This document shows positions 35,744-46,277 of a stretch of DNA of 64,000 nucleotides, in pieces. Source of the stretch: Nocardiopsis kunsanensis DSM 44524 (GTDB lineage Bacteria; Actinomycetota; Actinomycetes; Streptosporangiales; Streptosporangiaceae); NCBI RefSeq assembly GCF_000340965.1, contig NZ_ANAY01000002.1, positions 212,572 to 276,571 on the forward strand. The letters run 5' to 3'. The notes beneath the pieces were generated by a model. It did no database searches, was not told where the DNA came from, and saw nothing but the letters and a program-made list of their open reading frames with translations. Position numbers and translations under genes: made by a program. Positions within the stretch are counted from its first letter, which is position 1, and the number at the start of each line of letters is the position of its first letter.

Positions 35744-36351
35744 TGAAGAAACAGACACCGCCGAGGAGTATTCGCGCCCTGGGGCTGCGGCGCCGGCTCG
35801 GTAAGATCCAGCTCCCCGTCGCGCTCGGTATGACACTGGTGTGGATGATGCTCTTCGACGGCTTCCGTCTGCGCCCGGAGTCGTTGGGGCTACTGGTGCT
35901 GGGCTTCCTGGTGTCGGTGGCGATCATGCTGGTCTTCCCGCTGCCGCCGATCAAGCCCGGGTTCCGGTTCTGGCCGGTCCGAGGGGTGTGGATGATCGTC
36001 TACATCGCTTGGAAGATGTTCGTGGCGAGTTTTCAGGTGACCGCTCAGGTCTTCACCCCGGGCACGGTGCACAGCTCCGTGATCTCGGTGAAGCAGCGCA
36101 CGGGTTCCGACCTGATGCTGGTGTGCACCGCCATCGTCACGACGGTGATCCCGGGCAGTGTCATCGTCGAGGTGGGTCAGACCGAGCGTGAACTGTTCGT
36201 GCACGTGCTCGGCGCGGACACCGACGAGAAGGTACGCAGGGCCGAGCAGGACGTGCGTGCTCTCGAGGAGCTCCTGGTGCGCGGTCTGGGCACTCGTGCC
36301 GACATCGCCGAGTTGGAGGAAGCCCTGGCTTCCGGAGAGGGGCGCGTGTGA
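35740..36351 (+). CDS. mrpE: Mrp antiporter subunit E
   Basis: 203 residues. Small membrane subunit required for assembly of the Mrp complex. It has two to three N-terminal helices (LGMTLVWMMLFDGF and LGLLVLGFLVSVAIMLVF) and the family block WMIVYIAWKMFVASFQV, followed by a soluble alpha/beta C-terminal domain (GSVIVEVGQTERELFVHVLG). Tandem GTG-ATG starts at 35740/35743 overlap the mrpD stop. Confidence 0.92.
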   Translation: MMKKQTPPRSIRALGLRRRLGKIQLPVALGMTLVWMMLFDGFRLRPESLGLLVLGFLVSVAIMLVFPLPPIKPGFRFWPVRGVWMIVYIAWKMFVASFQVTAQVFTPGTVHSSVISVKQRTGSDLMLVCTAIVTTVIPGSVIVEVGQTERELFVHVLGADTDEKVRRAEQDVRALEELLVRGLGTRADIAELEEALASGEGRV

Positions 36352-36686
36352 CCGTCCTCTGGATCGTGATCGCGGTGGCCCTCGCCGTCGCCGCGCTGCT
36401 GGGTACCGCCCGGCTGTTCATGGGACCCAGCATCCTGGACCGGGCCCTGTCGGTGGATGTGCTGATCGCCTCGGCCATGACCGGCCTGGGCGCCTATGCG
36501 GCCTTCCACCAGGACCCCACCCTCATGCCGACCCTGATGGTGTTGGCTCTGCTCGGTTTCACGTCGTCGGTCAGCATCTCGAAGTTCGTCGCCCGGCGTC
36601 CCGAGGAGTACGCCCCTCCCCGCGGGACGACCGATGAGACCGGTACGGGCTCGCAGCAGAACGCCCCGGGCAAGGAGGGTTCATGA
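36348..36686 (+). CDS. mrpF: Mrp antiporter subunit F
   Basis: 112 residues with three helices and the family core ARLFMGPSILDRALSVDVL followed by TLMVLALLGFTSSVSISKF. Conserved small subunit of the antiporter, probably interacting with subunit E and G. Both ends overlap neighbouring genes by 4 bp, as in the rest of the operon. The last 25 residues are a hydrophilic tail. Confidence 0.92.
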   Translation: MTVLWIVIAVALAVAALLGTARLFMGPSILDRALSVDVLIASAMTGLGAYAAFHQDPTLMPTLMVLALLGFTSSVSISKFVARRPEEYAPPRGTTDETGTGSQQNAPGKEGS

Positions 36687-37147
36687 GCGAAGTGTTCGTG
36701 CAGGTGCTCGACTGGATCGCCGTCCTGTGCCTCCTGGCGGGGGCACTGCTGACACTCGTGGCGGGCATCGGCCTGATCCGTTTCCCCGACCTCCTGTCGC
36801 GGATGCACACAGCGGCCAAGCCGCAGGTGCTGGGGTTGCTGCTGGTGCTGGTGGGGCTCGCGATCAGGCTGGTGCCCGTGGAGACCAACGTGTTCAACGC
36901 CGGGACCCTGGCGCTGGTGGGCCTGTTCCAGATCGTGACGATCCCCGTTGGCGGGCACATCGCGGCGCGTGTGGGCTATCGGTCGGGGCGCATCCAGCAG
37001 GATCTGCTGGTCCACGACGCGCTGGCCGACCGGCTCGCGGAGAAGGAGCGTGCGCAGGAGGCCGAGCGCCAGGAGGAGGAACAGGCGCGGGAGAGGGCCG
37101 AACACCAGGAGGGACGGGCGCAGGAGGCAGAGCGCACCGAGCAGTGA
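36683..37147 (+). CDS. mrpG: Mrp antiporter subunit G with charged helical tail
   Basis: 154 residues. Three helices carry the MnhG signature LVAGIGLIRFPDLLSRMHTA and KPQVLGLLLVLVGLAIRL. After residue 110 a Glu/Arg/Gln-rich helix of about 40 residues extends into the cytoplasm, similar in style to the mrpC tail. It is the last gene of the operon; no terminator hairpin is evident in the next 100 bp. Confidence 0.91.
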   Translation: MSEVFVQVLDWIAVLCLLAGALLTLVAGIGLIRFPDLLSRMHTAAKPQVLGLLLVLVGLAIRLVPVETNVFNAGTLALVGLFQIVTIPVGGHIAARVGYRSGRIQQDLLVHDALADRLAEKERAQEAERQEEEQARERAEHQEGRAQEAERTEQ

Positions 37148-37258
37148 GGTGTGGCTGCGCAGAGGATCGGGAGGGCTCGGCGCCGGGCGCGGTGTCGAGC
37201 CCTCTCCGTCCGGGGTCCGGTTCGGTGCGGAGTACGCCTCTCGGTTCCCGGAGACCGT

Positions 37259-37540
37259 TCAGCGGGCGGGACCGCCGCCACGTTCCTCCTCCGACGGGGC
37301 CTGCCGGGGATCCACCCGGCTCACGGCACGGTAGTGGGCGCGTATCCGACGGTGAGTGGTTCCCGGGGCGATCTCCGACGGCAGGTTCTCGCGACTGCTC
37401 TCCACAGTGGCCTCGCCGTCCTCACCGAAGACCGTTCTCACCTCCGGCACTTGGTGGAAGGTCAGCTCCTCCGCGCTCGCCCACGCGCCGATCTCGACGT
37501 CGGGCCTGTCACGCGGATCTTCCCAGGGCATGGGTCTCAT
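37259..37540 (-). CDS. small conserved-type hypothetical protein
   Basis: 93 residues; ATG 37540 overlaps the upstream gene's stop by 4 bp, so the pair is translationally coupled. Not recognised. The centre (VEIGAWASAEELTFHQVPEV and RRIRAHYRAVSRVDP) is predicted as a compact beta/alpha unit without membrane segments or catalytic motifs. It converges on the end of the mrp operon. Confidence 0.7.
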   Translation of the reverse strand: MRPMPWEDPRDRPDVEIGAWASAEELTFHQVPEVRTVFGEDGEATVESSRENLPSEIAPGTTHRRIRAHYRAVSRVDPRQAPSEEERGGGPAR

Positions 37541-38832
37541 TCCCCTTCACGCGCTGCCCGCACCACTCGCGAGGCCGCACCGCCGAGCTCGCGCCCGAGC
37601 TGTTTGGCCCCCGCTCCCAGCCCTTTGAGCACCCTCTCACGGGCGGCCGAGAGAGCCTGTCCGGCCTCGGCCCGAGCCCGCTCCCAACGCTCGGTGTCGG
37701 ACTCGTCGTCGGGCTGCCCGGTGTCGTCGTCCTCGGTCCGGTCGATGTCGGACTCGTCGTCGGACTTCTCAGCGACAGTTCCGCCGTCGGCTCCGGACCC
37801 GGCCCCCTCGGACCCGGTGTCTTCGGCACCGGCCTGATCGCTACCGGCCTCGTCCTCGGCCTGCTCGGTGCCGGACTCCTCCTCGGGACGGTCGTCCGTG
37901 GTCCTGTCCTCGGGACGCTCGACGGCGGCCTCGGGCTCGGTCCCATCGGTCTCGCCCCCGGCCTCGGGGCCCTCGTTACCGGCCTGATCGCCCCCGGGAC
38001 CGTCGTCGTGCCGTCCGGTACCGGCGGCCTCCCCGGGCCGTTCGACGTCCGTCGTCTCCCGGCCGGTCACCGGTTCCGCCGGGGAAGCGGCTCCGGGGCT
38101 CTCCGTCTGCTCCACCGCGGTTCTCATTCCGGGGACAGCCCCTCCCCCGCTGTTCTCCGTCCCGGGGCCCCGGGATCTCTTCTCCACCCCGGCATCCTGT
38201 CCGACACCGGTCCCAGGGGCCGTATCGGCGATGTCGGTGCTGTCGCCGAGGTCACGGGCCACCGCGCCCGCGCTGCCCGCAGCCTCCTCGGCCGCCCTTC
38301 CGGCCCCTTCGGCCACGCCGCCGACGCCTTCGGTCGCCTTGCCCACGCCCTCGGTGATCCCTTCCGCCGTCCGGCCGAGGTCGTCGGCCGCTTTTCCGGC
38401 CGTATCGGCGACCGTACGGGCCGCCGCCTCGACGATCTGCGGGTTCTCGTCGATGGTCTGCAGGACCCTACCGATGATCGACTCCACGTTGTCGAGCCGG
38501 ACCTTCAGGAGGGCCTGGGCCTGGACGCCCTTGATGTCGAGCCGGACCCCGCTGAGGTCCACGTCGGCCCCCACGTCGAGTTGGAGGAGATCCAGGACTC
38601 TGGCCTGGAGGGCGACCCGTGCCCGGAGTTCGTCCACCTCCAGGTCGATCTCGTCCACGTTCAGGCGGGGCACGTCCAGAAGGACGTCGGGCTCGTCATC
38701 GCCCTTTCGCGGTCGGTCCTCGGCGGTTCCGGTCCCGGAGGTGTGTGTCCCGTCCGCGTTACGGTCCGCAGGGTCCTTCGATTCCTCCGTCAGCCAGGGG
38801 GCGTAGTGCTCTGTCTCGTCTGGCTCACCCAT
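37537..38832 (-). CDS. acidic, largely disordered protein with conserved N-terminal domain
   Basis: 431 residues. Residues about 45-140 form a compact helical domain (VPRLNVDEIDLEVDELRARV, then VQAQALLKVRLDNV) that I have seen in uncharacterised actinobacterial proteins. Residues 140-215 are Gly/Ala/Thr helical repeats (EGVGKATEGVGGVAEGAGRA) recalling amphipathic, LEA-like sequences. Residues 215-375 are an Asp/Glu/Gly/Thr tract that must be disordered. The C-terminus is a basic amphipathic helix. It could be a scaffold, a desiccation- or membrane-associated protein; function unknown. Not secreted. Confidence 0.72.
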   Translation of the reverse strand: MGEPDETEHYAPWLTEESKDPADRNADGTHTSGTGTAEDRPRKGDDEPDVLLDVPRLNVDEIDLEVDELRARVALQARVLDLLQLDVGADVDLSGVRLDIKGVQAQALLKVRLDNVESIIGRVLQTIDENPQIVEAAARTVADTAGKAADDLGRTAEGITEGVGKATEGVGGVAEGAGRAAEEAAGSAGAVARDLGDSTDIADTAPGTGVGQDAGVEKRSRGPGTENSGGGAVPGMRTAVEQTESPGAASPAEPVTGRETTDVERPGEAAGTGRHDDGPGGDQAGNEGPEAGGETDGTEPEAAVERPEDRTTDDRPEEESGTEQAEDEAGSDQAGAEDTGSEGAGSGADGGTVAEKSDDESDIDRTEDDDTGQPDDESDTERWERARAEAGQALSAARERVLKGLGAGAKQLGRELGGAASRVVRAAREGE

Positions 38833-39040
38833 GTCTCCCCTCTCCGCGCCGTGCGCGTCGGAGAGTCGACCGGTACACCGCCCGTACGGTTCGGAGGGCG
38901 ACCGGGCCCCGTGTCGCGCTCATTCGCGGAGCACGGACACGAGGGCTTCTGACCTGGCCTTTCAATGCTCTTCCTGTCGGCGAACCCCTGTCAAGCGGGT
39001 GAGGTGGTGCGAGTATCCGGCCGCCTTCCCTGCCCCCGTC

Positions 39041-39432
39041 TCAGATCCCGGCGGCCTCCTCGTCCGACATCAGCCGGGACCGGACGAGGAAACGGCGCCC
39101 GGTCGGGGCCTCCACCGAGAACCCCGACCCGCGGCCCTCGACCACGTCGATGGTCAGGTGGGTGTGGCTCCACAGGTCGAACTGCGAACGCGACATCCAC
39201 ACCGGAACCGTCTCGGGTGCCCCGATGTCGAGGTCGCCCAGGTGGACGTCGGCGGCGCCGACCCGGAACTCCCCCTCCGGATAACACATCGGGGAACTGC
39301 CGTCGCAGCAACCGCCCGACTGGTGGAACATGAGGGGCCCGTGGGTCCCGCGCAGTTCCCGGAGCAGGACCGCCGCCTCATCGGTGACGGCCACTCGCTC
39401 CACCTCAGCTCGGCCCGGGTCCGGGGCACTCA

Positions 39433-39433
<1 letters not shown>
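39041..39433 (-). CDS. DUF779 protein
   Basis: 130 residues, ATG 39433 abutting the stop of the aldehyde dehydrogenase gene (1-bp overlap). It shows the DUF779 core: GPLMFHQSGGCCDGSSPMC (three Cys), GAPETVPVWMSRSQFDLWSH and LTIDVVEGRGSGFSVE. DUF779 proteins nearly always accompany acetaldehyde-type aldehyde dehydrogenases; no activity is proven. The conserved Cys/His set suggests metal binding. Its operon position supports a helper role for the enzyme. Confidence 0.9.
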
Positions 39434-40956
<1,523 letters not shown>

Positions 40957-41089
40957 GCCTGCCTCCTTGCGTCACAGGCCGCAGCTCTGCGGCCGCGGCC
41001 CACTCGGGCCATGAGTGAGACGCTAGTCACACAGACGTTGCGACCACGTTGCGAGCCTGTGCGTCCGGCAGGGACACGCACCGGAGGGG

Positions 41090-42505
41090 TCAGTGGGCGA
41101 GCCAGGCCAAGCGGCCGGCGAGGATCCGGCGGCGCGGGGAGTCCGGGGGCAGAGCGGCGGCGGCCGCGGAGACGGCCCGCGGGTCCTCGTTCCAGGCCGG
41201 GTGCTCGACCCAGGCCAGAAGGGTTCCGGGGTCGTCGGCGGCCTCCAGTACGGCACACAGTTCGGCCTGCAGCTCCCCGCGTGCCTCGCCCACCCCGGGT
41301 GCCGTGGACGCGGGCAACAGATGCCCGGGGTAGGCGTCGAGGGCCTCGGCGAGAGCGCCCTCGGCCAGCAGAGCACGCACACGGTCGGCGTCGGTGCGCA
41401 CTGGCACACGAAACCGATAGGGGCGGGAAGCCACGACGTCCTCGCCGAGCAGGCGCCGCAGACGCGCCACCTCCGCTCGGACAGTCACGGGGGACGTGCC
41501 GCGGTCGGTGAGCAGCGCTCCGAGAACGCCCCCGGTGAGGCCCGCGGGGTGTCGGGCCAGGAGCAGGAGGAGCTCCGAGTGGCGCAGACTGAGCTCGATG
41601 GTAGCGCCTCCGGAGGTGAACGCCGCACGGTCCCGGCCGAGCACTCGCAGCTCGGCGGCTCCTCGCCCGGAACCGTGCGGTTGCGGTTCCCACACCGGGC
41701 TTCCCGCGCTCGACGGCCGCGCCCGCACGCACGTGGCACCGTTCCCGGGCACCCTCGCCGTCTCGGGCGGCCCGGCCCTCTTCGGCGCCGTCCCGGAGGG
41801 TGCCGGGTCCGCACCGTCGGCGCCCGTCCCCGGCAGCCGTCCGGCTGCGTACAAGGCACGCATCTCGGCGTCGGCGGCCGAAGCCGCCGCGCGTACGAGT
41901 GCCATCGCCGAGGGCGAGGCGGCGTGGTCGGTCCCGGTCAGGTCCAGGAAGCCGAGCACCTGCCCGGTGGCGGGGTCGTGCAACGGCGCGGCGGAGCAGC
42001 TCCATTCGTGGACGCCCCGGGCGAAGTGTTCGACCGCGAAGATCTGGACCTCGTGGTCGACGGCGAGGGCGAGTCCGGGGGCGTTGGTCCCGGCGGACCC
42101 CTCGTCCCAGCTGGCTCCCTCGACGAAGCGCATGTCCTCGGCCCGGGTCCGCAGGCGGTGATCGCCCTCGACCCACAACAGGCGCCCGTCGGCCTCACCC
42201 ACGGCGACGATCTGCGGTTCCGGGGCCGTTTCGACGAGAAGGTGGCGTACCAACGGCATGACGGCGGCGAGCGGGTGCGTTCTTCTGCGCTCGTGCAGGT
42301 CGTGTGTGTCGAGTTCGACCCGGGGGCCGGTGGTTGCGGGGTCCACGCCGTGGCGAGCGCTGCGCAGCCACGACTCGCCCACGATCGGCCGCACGCGCAC
42401 GTCGACCCGACCGGAGTCGGTGAAGTGCTCGTGGGCCTCCTCCACCTCCCGACGCACGGTGTCGGGGTCGGCCGTCCACGGCCACGCGTTCGCTGAGCCG
42501 GACAT
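41090..42505 (-). CDS. GAF-domain transcriptional regulator of the aldehyde dehydrogenase cassette
   Basis: 471 residues from ATG 42505 with GGAGGGGG upstream. The N-terminal 240 residues resemble the sensor half of AcoR-type regulators: VRPIVGESWLRSARHGVDP, then a GAF domain with EGASWDEGSAGTNAPGLAL and EWSCSAAPLHDPATGQVLG. No sigma-54 AAA+ domain follows. Instead a Pro/Gly linker leads to a winged-helix-like region (about 335-420: LSLRHSELLLLLARHP, TVRAEVARLRRLLGED). This is the actinobacterial replacement for the sigma-54 activator beside aldehyde dehydrogenase genes. It probably senses aldehyde or alcohol and activates the operon at 40956. Confidence 0.82.
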   Translation of the reverse strand: MSGSANAWPWTADPDTVRREVEEAHEHFTDSGRVDVRVRPIVGESWLRSARHGVDPATTGPRVELDTHDLHERRRTHPLAAVMPLVRHLLVETAPEPQIVAVGEADGRLLWVEGDHRLRTRAEDMRFVEGASWDEGSAGTNAPGLALAVDHEVQIFAVEHFARGVHEWSCSAAPLHDPATGQVLGFLDLTGTDHAASPSAMALVRAAASAADAEMRALYAAGRLPGTGADGADPAPSGTAPKRAGPPETARVPGNGATCVRARPSSAGSPVWEPQPHGSGRGAAELRVLGRDRAAFTSGGATIELSLRHSELLLLLARHPAGLTGGVLGALLTDRGTSPVTVRAEVARLRRLLGEDVVASRPYRFRVPVRTDADRVRALLAEGALAEALDAYPGHLLPASTAPGVGEARGELQAELCAVLEAADDPGTLLAWVEHPAWNEDPRAVSAAAAALPPDSPRRRILAGRLAWLAH

Positions 42506-42672
42506 CGGGTGCCCCCTCCGTCGCAGTGGCGGCTGTCCCTGCGGACACCGTCCCGGACCCCTGATTGAAACCTCCCGCACGTGGCCTGACAAGGGGTTTC
42601 ACCGGATCGGGTCAGGCTCGCGGCCGACGGGAGCGCGCGCCGGGGCCGGCGGCCGGTGCTCCGGCGGGACGA

Positions 42673-42708
42673 GCAGGGGCGCCCGCCGAGCTCTGCGGGC
42701 GCCCCTGC
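42673..42708 (-). terminator. strong terminator hairpin after gltS-type gene
   Basis: A perfect 14-bp GC stem (42673-42686 with 42695-42708) and 8-nt loop lie 20 bp past the stop of the leftward symporter gene. No T-run. Confidence 0.88.
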
Positions 42709-42727
42709 GGTATGCCCTGTGGGACCG

Positions 42728-44212
42728 TCAGACGGAGGCGCTCTCCTTCTGTCCCTCGGCCGCGGCCTGCGCCATCTTCCTGTGGCGGCGCCGGAGCACG
42801 ACGAGTCCGAGGAAGAGGGCCGCGACCATGGTGCCCGCCATGATCGCCAGGAAGCCCCAGGCGCCGACGAGCGGGCTGACGATCAACGGGATGGCCGCGG
42901 CGGTGACCAGTCCCCCGCCGAAGAACGGCTCGAAGACGAGCTGCTTGTACCCGAACGCAGGGTAGGCGGGTGTCTTGGCCTCGGGGTCGACGACGCGCAT
43001 GAGGACCATGCCGGTGGCCGTCACGCCCATGGACTGGCCGAACTCGCCGATGCCGCGCTCGAACCAGTAGTTCGGCATCATGCGCGGGGCCAGGACCAGG
43101 AACGCGAACAGGCACCAGACGATCCCGGAGATCGCCAGGATCGCGAAGACGGCGATGTTCTCGGCGATGGCCTGCAGAGACAGCGTGGCCATGGCGGCGA
43201 TGATGAGCACGTCCAGCGACATGCCCTGGATGCGTTCGACGGAGCGCTCGTCCACGAGGTGGTTCTTGTCGAACCGGTCGATGACGATCTGGACGACGAT
43301 GCCGCCGATCATGGCGAGCGGGAACAGCGGCACGTACGCCATGATCTCGATGGTCTCGGCCCACAGGGCCTGCTCAACCCACTGCAGACCGGACAGGATG
43401 AGCTGGCCGATGATGATGGCGACCGCGATGAGCCCGAAATGCAGGGTGAGCGGGTCCATGGACGAGGGGTGGATCGTCATGGTCGAACCGGCGGTGCGGT
43501 TCTCGTGCTCGATGAGGCCGGCCTGCTCTTTGTCCGTGCCCTTGTTGTCGGCATCGATGACCCGGGTCTTCTTGGTGCGGGCACCCCAGTTGATGAGGAT
43601 GATGCCGATGATGACGCCGGAGAGGAGACCGACCGTGGCCATGCCCAGGGCGAGGTCCTGTCCCTCGGCCCAGCCGACCTGTTCGAAGGTGTTGCCCAGG
43701 CCCGCCGCGGTTCCGTGGCCGCCGAGGAAACCGATCTCGATGAGGGCACCGGAGAAGAGCGGTACCCCGAAGACCGGGGCGAGGACGAAGATGGCCAGGA
43801 GCAGGCCGATGACGTACTGGCCGCTGGCCACGGTCACACCGAAGGCCAGGTTGGGGCCGGCGAGGTCGACGGTCTCCTTGAGCTTGGGCATGCGCTTGCC
43901 GAGGAAGAGGCTCGCGAAGACCACGGAGATCAGGAGGCCGGGCAGGGTCGACCAGACCGACATGATCTCCTCACCGAAGAGACCGCCCGCCCGGAGGCGC
44001 TCGGCGAGACCCTCGGCGATCCCCTGGTCGGCCAGCAGACCCGAGAGCCTTCCGAGGATGTCGGGCCCGAGGAGCAGCGCGATGCCGCCACCGATGATCG
44101 AACTCGGCAGGTAGAGCTTCTGCGAGAGTTTCCACTTCACCCGGACGAGTTTGGAGAGCAGCAGCAGACCTCCCAGCAGGAGGAGCGCGAGACCGACGGA
44201 TTCAGCCGACAT
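42728..44212 (-). CDS. gltS: GltS-type sodium/glutamate symporter
   Basis: 494 residues, larger than the 400-residue E. coli GltS. Ten to twelve membrane helices in two inverted halves, with paired re-entrant motifs: FLGGHGTAAGLGNTFE in the first half and GEFGQSMGVTATGMVLMRV in the second. Both match the family's substrate- and Na+-binding loops. A hydrophilic linker of about 50 residues (TKKTRVIDADNKGTDKEQ) between halves accounts for the extra length. Likely role is Na+-driven uptake of glutamate or a related dicarboxylate. It is a single-gene unit with its own terminator. Confidence 0.88.
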   Translation of the reverse strand: MSAESVGLALLLLGGLLLLSKLVRVKWKLSQKLYLPSSIIGGGIALLLGPDILGRLSGLLADQGIAEGLAERLRAGGLFGEEIMSVWSTLPGLLISVVFASLFLGKRMPKLKETVDLAGPNLAFGVTVASGQYVIGLLLAIFVLAPVFGVPLFSGALIEIGFLGGHGTAAGLGNTFEQVGWAEGQDLALGMATVGLLSGVIIGIILINWGARTKKTRVIDADNKGTDKEQAGLIEHENRTAGSTMTIHPSSMDPLTLHFGLIAVAIIIGQLILSGLQWVEQALWAETIEIMAYVPLFPLAMIGGIVVQIVIDRFDKNHLVDERSVERIQGMSLDVLIIAAMATLSLQAIAENIAVFAILAISGIVWCLFAFLVLAPRMMPNYWFERGIGEFGQSMGVTATGMVLMRVVDPEAKTPAYPAFGYKQLVFEPFFGGGLVTAAAIPLIVSPLVGAWGFLAIMAGTMVAALFLGLVVLRRRHRKMAQAAAEGQKESASV

Positions 44213-44685
44213 TTCTACCTCTCAATGCGGTCCCGTAACGGGTGGTTCAGGGCAACATTCGGCCCCTGAACACCCACCCGGGCCGCGTCGGCTCATGACG
44301 CGTCGGGTGCACGGATGCTCCAGGGGCGGTGGCTGGGAGGTAAGTCGCTCACCGGAGTGACCCAGGTGACGCGATCGCTCGGGCGATCCTATACACGCGT
44401 CGAACGTGATCCCCACATACCGAGGGAAGACTTCGAGGCCATGTGGGGTCCGGATGAGCCGTGCCGCAGCACCAGGGAGGTTACCCACGGGTCACTTGGC
44501 TTTCACAGTGACAAAGGTCTCCCCTATGACCTGCAAAAATACGCTCATGGCCGGATCCGGGGGCTCGGCGCGGCTGTCGCACACGCAGTTCTTCACGGTG
44601 AGCGACGACCATCACTCGACCCCGCCGCACACCGATGCCGCGGCGCCACCGGACCGTGACCGCACTGCAACGCGATCAGCCCCGT
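44213..44685. other. 473-bp region upstream of gltS-type gene
   Basis: This holds the gltS control region. An 8-bp hairpin (44245-44252 with 44264-44271) would lie in the mRNA leader. A perfect dyad GATCGC-TCGG-GCGATC (44373-44388) abuts a TATAGG -10-like element facing gltS. The remainder shows short frames only, none with ribosome site and coding bias. Confidence 0.5.
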
Positions 44686-45138
44686 TCAGGCGGACCGGCC
44701 GGTGCGGCCGGAGGCATCGGGCCGGCCCGGGACCTCCGGCCGGACGACACCCGTGTACCAACGCCGCGAAGGGCCGATCTCGTTGAGGAGCAGGAGCAGG
44801 GTCGGCACCGCTACCGCGAGCACGGGGTTGACACCGTTGACCCGGTCCACGGCGGCGCACAGGTAACCGAACACGACCGTGAGCCGCACCAGCAGGCGTG
44901 TGCGCCTCCCGCCCCGGCCCAGGGTCGCGGCGACGTAGACCTGGAAGGGCAGGCGCAACGCGGCGACCGCGGTCAGCGCCAGCGCCGTACCCCTGGTGAG
45001 CCCGCCCTGCCGTTCGAACCACACGGGTTCGACCACGACGAGGCCCACCAGGGACAGGAAGTACACGAGGGCGACGATCCCCGTCCACAGGAGGAGCAGG
45101 ACACGGACCGCGACGAGGGGTACGGGCACGCCGATCAT
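44686..45138 (-). CDS. small integral membrane protein, unknown function
   Basis: 150 residues with four hydrophobic helices (VAVRVLLLLWTGIVALVYFL, LTRGTALALTAVAALRLPF, LLVRLTVVFGYLCAAV, PVLAVAVPTLLLLLNEIG) and a hydrophilic Arg/Gly tail. No family recognised. It lies 42 bp from the hydrolase gene on the same strand and may be co-transcribed with it, although a metabolic link is not obvious. Confidence 0.7.
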   Translation of the reverse strand: MIGVPVPLVAVRVLLLLWTGIVALVYFLSLVGLVVVEPVWFERQGGLTRGTALALTAVAALRLPFQVYVAATLGRGGRRTRLLVRLTVVFGYLCAAVDRVNGVNPVLAVAVPTLLLLLNEIGPSRRWYTGVVRPEVPGRPDASGRTGRSA

Positions 45139-45180
45139 GCCCTCCCCCTACCCGGGGCGGGCCCCGGCAACGGCGCGTCC

Positions 45181-46230
45181 TCAGTCGGTCAGGCCCAGCG
45201 GCCCGGTCGGGGCGGGCGCGAAGAAGCGCTCCACGTCGGTCACACCGGCCAGGGTCGGCGGGTCCCAGTGGGGATCGCGGTCCTTGTCCACGACCTGGGC
45301 ACGGATGCCCTCGGCGAGGTCGGAGCCGGTCAGGAACGCGCAGGAGACCCGGTACTCCTGTTCCAGGACGGCCGGGAGATCGGGAAGGTCACGAGCCCGG
45401 CGCAGGGCCTCCAAGGTCACCTTCACCGACGTCGGGGACTTGCTCAGGACGGTCTCGGCGGCCTTCTCGGCCTCGGGTGCCCCGTGGCCGCGCAGCCGGG
45501 CCACGATCTCCTCGGCCGTGTCGGCGGAGTAACAGGCGTCGATCCACCCCCGTTCGGCCCACAGCGGGGCCTCGGGCGCGGGCTCGGCGAAACGTTCCAC
45601 GACCGCGGTGATCCCGCCGGCGGAGGAGACCGACAGCAGCGCCTCGGTCAGCCCCGGGAGGCGCTCGGAGGGCACGTAGTGGTCGGCCAGGCCCAGGCGG
45701 ATCGCGTCACCGGCACCGGCCGAACCCGCGGTCAGCGCCAAGTGGGTACCGAGCTCCCCGGGTGCGCGCGAGAGGAGGAAGGTACCGCCCACGTCGGGGG
45801 TGAAGCCGATGGTGGTCTCGGGCATGCCGACCTTGGAGCGTTCGGTGACCACCCGTACGGACCCGTGCGCGGACACACCCACGCCGCCGCCCATGACGAC
45901 GCCGTCCATGAGGGCGACGTAGGGCTTGGCGAAGCGGGCGATGCGGGCGTTGAGCAGGTATTCGTCGCGCCAGAAGGCCGAGGCGCCACTGCCGTCGCCC
46001 AGGGCGCTGTCCCGCATCGCACGGACGTCACCGCCCGCGCAGAGACCTCGGTCGCCGGCGCCGTCGATGACGACCGCGTCGACACGGTCGTCCTTCTCCC
46101 AGGCGGCCAGGGTCTCGTCGAGGCACTGGACCATGGGGTGGTCGAGGGCGTTGATCGCGCGGGGCCGGTTCAAGGTCAGCCGGCCCACGCGCCCGTGGAC
46201 CCCGACCAGTACCTCTGGCTCGGTACTCAC
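45181..46230 (-). CDS. 3-hydroxyisobutyryl-CoA hydrolase (crotonase superfamily)
   Basis: 349 residues from GTG 46230 with GGAGGT 5 bp upstream. Valine catabolism: releases 3-hydroxyisobutyrate from its CoA ester. It carries the HIBCH features that separate it from enoyl-CoA hydratase: GLCAGGDVRAM (oxyanion hole), FWRDEYLLNARIARFAKPYV, GVVMGGGVGVSAHGSVRVVT, and MPETTIGFTPDVGGTFLLSR with the conserved Glu/Asp pair. Length matches the family (about 350). A 16-codon upstream ORF overlaps its start codon. Confidence 0.9.
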   Translation of the reverse strand: MSTEPEVLVGVHGRVGRLTLNRPRAINALDHPMVQCLDETLAAWEKDDRVDAVVIDGAGDRGLCAGGDVRAMRDSALGDGSGASAFWRDEYLLNARIARFAKPYVALMDGVVMGGGVGVSAHGSVRVVTERSKVGMPETTIGFTPDVGGTFLLSRAPGELGTHLALTAGSAGAGDAIRLGLADHYVPSERLPGLTEALLSVSSAGGITAVVERFAEPAPEAPLWAERGWIDACYSADTAEEIVARLRGHGAPEAEKAAETVLSKSPTSVKVTLEALRRARDLPDLPAVLEQEYRVSCAFLTGSDLAEGIRAQVVDKDRDPHWDPPTLAGVTDVERFFAPAPTGPLGLTD

Positions 46231-46277
46231 GCGGCACCTCCGGCGGCTGCGGCGGTGTCGTTCACGCAGTGGCTCAT
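46227..46277 (-). CDS. possible 16-residue leader ORF of the HIBCH gene
   Basis: ATG 46277 to a TGA that overlaps the hydrolase GTG by 4 bp encodes MSHCVNDTAAAAGGAA. AGGAAGGGG lies 10 bp upstream, and the hydrolase ribosome site lies inside this frame. It may couple or regulate translation; peptide function is doubtful. Confidence 0.35.
   Translation of the reverse strand: MSHCVNDTAAAAGGAA

Noticed and set aside
33539..35836. 765-codon minus-strand open frame
   Set aside because: Antisense to mrpC and mrpD; His/Gln/Arg-rich nonsense composition. The forward frames show clear Mrp motifs and G/C third positions.
44315..44786. Short plus-strand frames upstream of gltS
   Set aside because: They overlap the membrane-protein gene in antisense, lack G/C third-position bias and have no ribosome site of quality.
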